Positions 15,113-18,980 of a stretch of DNA of 18,980 nt are shown here, piece by piece. The stretch comes from JBLNBU01 sp050260215 (GTDB lineage: Bacteria > Pseudomonadota > Alphaproteobacteria > Rhodospirillales > Magnetospirillaceae). Location: the NCBI GenBank assembly GCA_050260215.1, contig JBLNBU010000123.1, positions 1 through 18,980 on the forward strand, written 5' to 3'. Position 1 is the stretch's first letter; the number at the start of each line of letters is the position of its first letter. Under the pieces are notes generated by a model that did not search any database, had not been told where the DNA came from, and saw only the letters and a list, made by a program, of their open reading frames with translations. The translations under genes were made by a program, and so were the position numbers.

Positions 15113-15982
15113 ATGGTGGCCGGAATGGTCGGGCGTCGGCGGGTGCTGGCGACGGTCGCCGCCTTTGCTGCGGCGGCAGCGCTGCCCTTGCGGCCGGGGC
15201 GCGCCCGGGCGGGTGAGGCGCTGTCCATCGGCCTGGCGCCCTATTTCAGCACCCAGATGCTGTTCGAGCAGTACGAGCCGTTGCGCCTGTTCCTTGAACG
15301 CCGGCTGGACCGCCCGGTCTATCTCAACACCGCCAAGGATTTTCGCACCTTCGCCCTGCGTACCCGCGAGCACGCCTATCCCTTTGTCTTCGACGTGCCC
15401 CATCTGGGGCGGCTGGCGCAGGTGGACGACGGCTACCGCCCGCTGCTCCACATGAACGCCCGGCTGCGCGGGATCTTCCTGGTGGCCGACGAGTCCAAGG
15501 TGGCGTCGCCGGCCGACCTGCGCGGGCGGACGGTGGCGACACCGGACCGGCTGGCGATCATCACCATGATGGGCGAGGAGGCGCTGGCCAAGGCCGGACT
15601 GGTGGTCGGCACCGACGTCCACCTGGTCCCCAAGCCCACCCATAACGCAGCGGTGCTGTCGGTGCTGGGTGGCGAGAGCGATGCGGCGCTGGTGTGGCAC
15701 AGCACGCTGGCCAGCATGGCGCCCGAGACGACCGGCCGCCTGCGTCCGGTGGGCGAGACGGCGGAACTGCCCACCTTCATCCAGTTCCTGGCCGCGCCCG
15801 CGGTCCCGGCCGCCGAGGTCGAAGCGGTGCGTGCCGCCGTGCTGGCCTTCGGCGCCACCGACGAAGGCCGCGCCTTCGCCTCCGGTACCGGCTATGGCGA
15901 ACTGGTGCCGGTGCGGCCCGCCGACCTGGCCGTGCTCGACCGCTACCTCCCGATGGTGCGCCGCGCCATCAAGGGCCCGTGA
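15113..15982 (+). CDS. PhnD-like periplasmic binding protein
   Basis: This 289-residue protein is a phosphate/phosphonate-type (PhnD-like) solute-binding protein. An N-terminal export signal with RRR and a long alanine-rich core (about residues 7-33) could be Sec or Tat. The mature protein opens LSIGLAPYFSTQMLFEQYEPLRLFLERRL, as in this family, then has lobe motifs around FDVPHLGRLAQ, ADLRGRTVATPDRLAI and LGGESDAALVWHSTL. The ATG at 15113 follows GAAGGGG with six-base spacing; an ATG four codons later is an alternative. No ABC permease or ATPase gene is adjacent. Instead a sensor kinase starts at or just after its stop, so a ligand-sensing role alongside that kinase is likelier than transport. 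The ligand is unknown. Confidence 0.87.
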   Translation: MVAGMVGRRRVLATVAAFAAAAALPLRPGRARAGEALSIGLAPYFSTQMLFEQYEPLRLFLERRLDRPVYLNTAKDFRTFALRTREHAYPFVFDVPHLGRLAQVDDGYRPLLHMNARLRGIFLVADESKVASPADLRGRTVATPDRLAIITMMGEEALAKAGLVVGTDVHLVPKPTHNAAVLSVLGGESDAALVWHSTLASMAPETTGRLRPVGETAELPTFIQFLAAPAVPAAEVEAVRAAVLAFGATDEGRAFASGTGYGELVPVRPADLAVLDRYLPMVRRAIKGP

Positions 15983-15990
15983 GGACTGCC

Positions 15991-17778
<1,788 letters not shown>

Positions 17779-17984
17779 GTCCCCACCCCGACGGGCAGGT
17801 GGGAATGGCTGCGTTTCTGGGAACGCATACCGCAGGGCTAACGCCTTGGAAATCCAGGCTCGGCCGGGCGACTACCTAATCTTCAAGCACTTTTAATCCC
17901 AGATATAACGCCTTGCCCGACTTGTAACCGCCAGTTAGGCCGGTTAGGGTGAACACCGTACCTTGGTATGGGTAAGGAGAATCC
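17779..17984. other. Intergenic region before the last sensor gene
   Basis: These 206 bases have no gene. They hold a short inverted pair (CCCACC/GGTGGG near 17782-17803) after the kinase gene, an A/T-rich patch at about 17870-17910 that stands out from the GC-rich surroundings, and a small direct repeat of GTTAGG/GGTTAGGG near 17933-17950. Confidence 0.5.
17881..17909 (+). promoter_or_regulatory. Candidate promoter of the last sensor gene
   Basis: TATAAC (17904-17909) matches the -10 consensus at five of six positions and lies in the A/T-rich patch. The -35 (CTTCAA, 17-base spacing) is poor. It would give a leader of about 70 bases before the ATG at 17985. Confidence 0.32.
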
Positions 17985-18980
17985 ATGTCCCATCAACCTA
18001 CGATCGCCAGCGGCGATCTCAATGCCCTCGGGCGAGGGGCTGCGGGTGTGGTGTGGTTCCTGGACAATGTGCGGCTCAAGCTGGTGGGAGTGGCCATCAC
18101 GGTGATGATGGCGCTGCTGCTGGCGGCCGGCGTGGCGGGGACCGTGGCTTCGTTCGCCAAGGTGACCGAGATCGGTTCGGTGTGGCGCACCTTCGACACC
18201 GGGCTGGCACGCCGCCTGGCGCTTCTGTCCGACTTGCGCCAGGCCCTGGGACTGGGCGGCCTGGTCCAGCACTTCCACGAGTATCTGCTGACCGGCAACG
18301 CGCTGCAGAAGCAGGCGGTGGTGCGCGACCTGGCGCGCCTGCGCGAGATCGGCCCGGCCTATGTAACCGCGGGCGCATCGGCCCAGGAGCAGGAGGCGCT
18401 CAAGACCATCGTCGCCCTGGCCGACGCCTATGACCGCGCCCTGCCCAAGGTCGCCGAGGCGGTCGAGCGGCGCGAGCCCGCCGACAAGGTTTTTGCCATG
18501 GCCGCCATCGACGCCGCCCCTGCGGTGGCCGCGGTCGAGAAGCTGGGGCGCATGCTCAAGGACGAGCACGCCGCCAGCGCCGACAAGGTCGAGGACGCCA
18601 CCTGGACGGTGTCGGCCACCATCGGCTCGGTGATGACGCTGAACGGCCTGCTGCTGCTGCTGCTGGCCGGGTTCTTCTTCTGGTTCACCCGCTTCCGCAT
18701 CGTCCGTCCGCTCGACAACCTGGGCGGGGTGATGGGCCACCTGTCGCGCGGCGACAAGTCGGTGGCGGTGCCGCTGGTGGAGAAGGCCGACGAGATCGGC
18801 GACATGGCCCGCGCCGTCGAGGTGTTCAAGGAAAGCATGATCCGCGCCGACCAGCTGGAAGCGCAGAAGAAGGCCGCCGACGCCCTGGTGCTGGAGCGCG
18901 CCCGGGCGCGCGCGACACAGACCCCGGAGTTCGGCAAGGTTGCCACCCCCCACCACGAGGTCGTCCACGACCCCGTCGAG
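17985..18980 (+). CDS. HAMP-containing membrane sensor, 3' end outside the window
   Basis: An ATG at 17985 with AAGGAGA four bases upstream opens a frame that stays open for 332 codons to the window edge. A membrane helix at about residues 30-53 (LVGVAITVMMALLLAAGVAG), a helical periplasmic region of about 160 residues (four-helix-bundle character) and a second helix at about 214-236 lead into a HAMP domain (IVRPLDNLGGVMGHLSRGD to DEIGDMARAVEVFKESM) and a coiled coil. The output domain is off the window. It could be a methyl-accepting chemotaxis domain, GGDEF or histidine kinase. The last visible residues, after the coiled coil (TQTPEFGKVATPHHEVV), do not look like a standard chemoreceptor helix. 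Confidence 0.82.
   Translation, partial: MSHQPTIASGDLNALGRGAAGVVWFLDNVRLKLVGVAITVMMALLLAAGVAGTVASFAKVTEIGSVWRTFDTGLARRLALLSDLRQALGLGGLVQHFHEYLLTGNALQKQAVVRDLARLREIGPAYVTAGASAQEQEALKTIVALADAYDRALPKVAEAVERREPADKVFAMAAIDAAPAVAAVEKLGRMLKDEHAASADKVEDATWTVSATIGSVMTLNGLLLLLLAGFFFWFTRFRIVRPLDNLGGVMGHLSRGDKSVAVPLVEKADEIGDMARAVEVFKESMIRADQLEAQKKAADALVLERARARATQTPEFGKVATPHHEVVHDPVE

Noticed and set aside
17883..18968. 361-residue minus-strand frame at the right end
   Set aside because: It is antisense to the HAMP sensor, which has a good ribosome site, two membrane helices and a HAMP domain.

Overview
The window is GC-rich, codons mostly end in G or C, and its genes resemble those of alphaproteobacteria. 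These include an aroQ-accB-accC cluster, a ThiS-ThiG fusion, a ChvI-like response regulator, a bacteriohemerythrin and several large membrane sensors. A Rhodospirillales member of the Magnetospirillum group is my best guess, but that is inference and no marker gene proves it.

Layout. (1) 1-3607: a small DUF559 (Vsr-like) endonuclease gene bracketed by short hairpin repeats, then a full-length CusA-type Cu(I)/Ag(I) RND pump with no CusB or CusC in the window. (2) 3562-3909, minus strand: a glycine-zipper lipoprotein and a tiny coupled ORF. (3) 4052-8905, minus strand: a co-directional run of aroQ, accB, accC, a BamE-like lipoprotein, an OmpR/ChvI-type regulator and its histidine kinase. Junctions are tight or overlapping, except for 60 bases after accC. 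(4) 9056-10045, plus strand: a fused ThiS-ThiG for thiazole synthesis, ending in an 84-base palindromic repeat. (5) 10160-11544, minus strand: an HDAC-family deacetylase coupled to a bacteriohemerythrin.

(6) 11772-15025 is the most unusual part. An intact arfB ribosome-rescue gene is followed by a T4-lysozyme-like, peptidoglycan-binding protein whose reading frame is broken by one base. Divergent from it is a secreted four-cysteine protein. The block ends with a second arfB copy that starts exactly after the catalytic GGQ motif. The two arfB copies flank the lysozyme/periplasmic pair as direct repeats. They share a 117-base identical core between diverged ends, which suggests integration or recombination at arfB followed by gene conversion.

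(7) 15113-17778: a PhnD-like periplasmic binding protein immediately followed by a HAMP-PAS histidine kinase, probably a sensing pair. (8) 17985 to the window end: the start of a HAMP-containing membrane sensor, open at the edge.

No tRNA, rRNA, CRISPR array or transposase gene was recognised. No gene-free stretch exceeds 300 bases. I see no proven new system. The arfB-flanked lysozyme/periplasmic block and the repeat-bracketed DUF559 gene best deserve follow-up.
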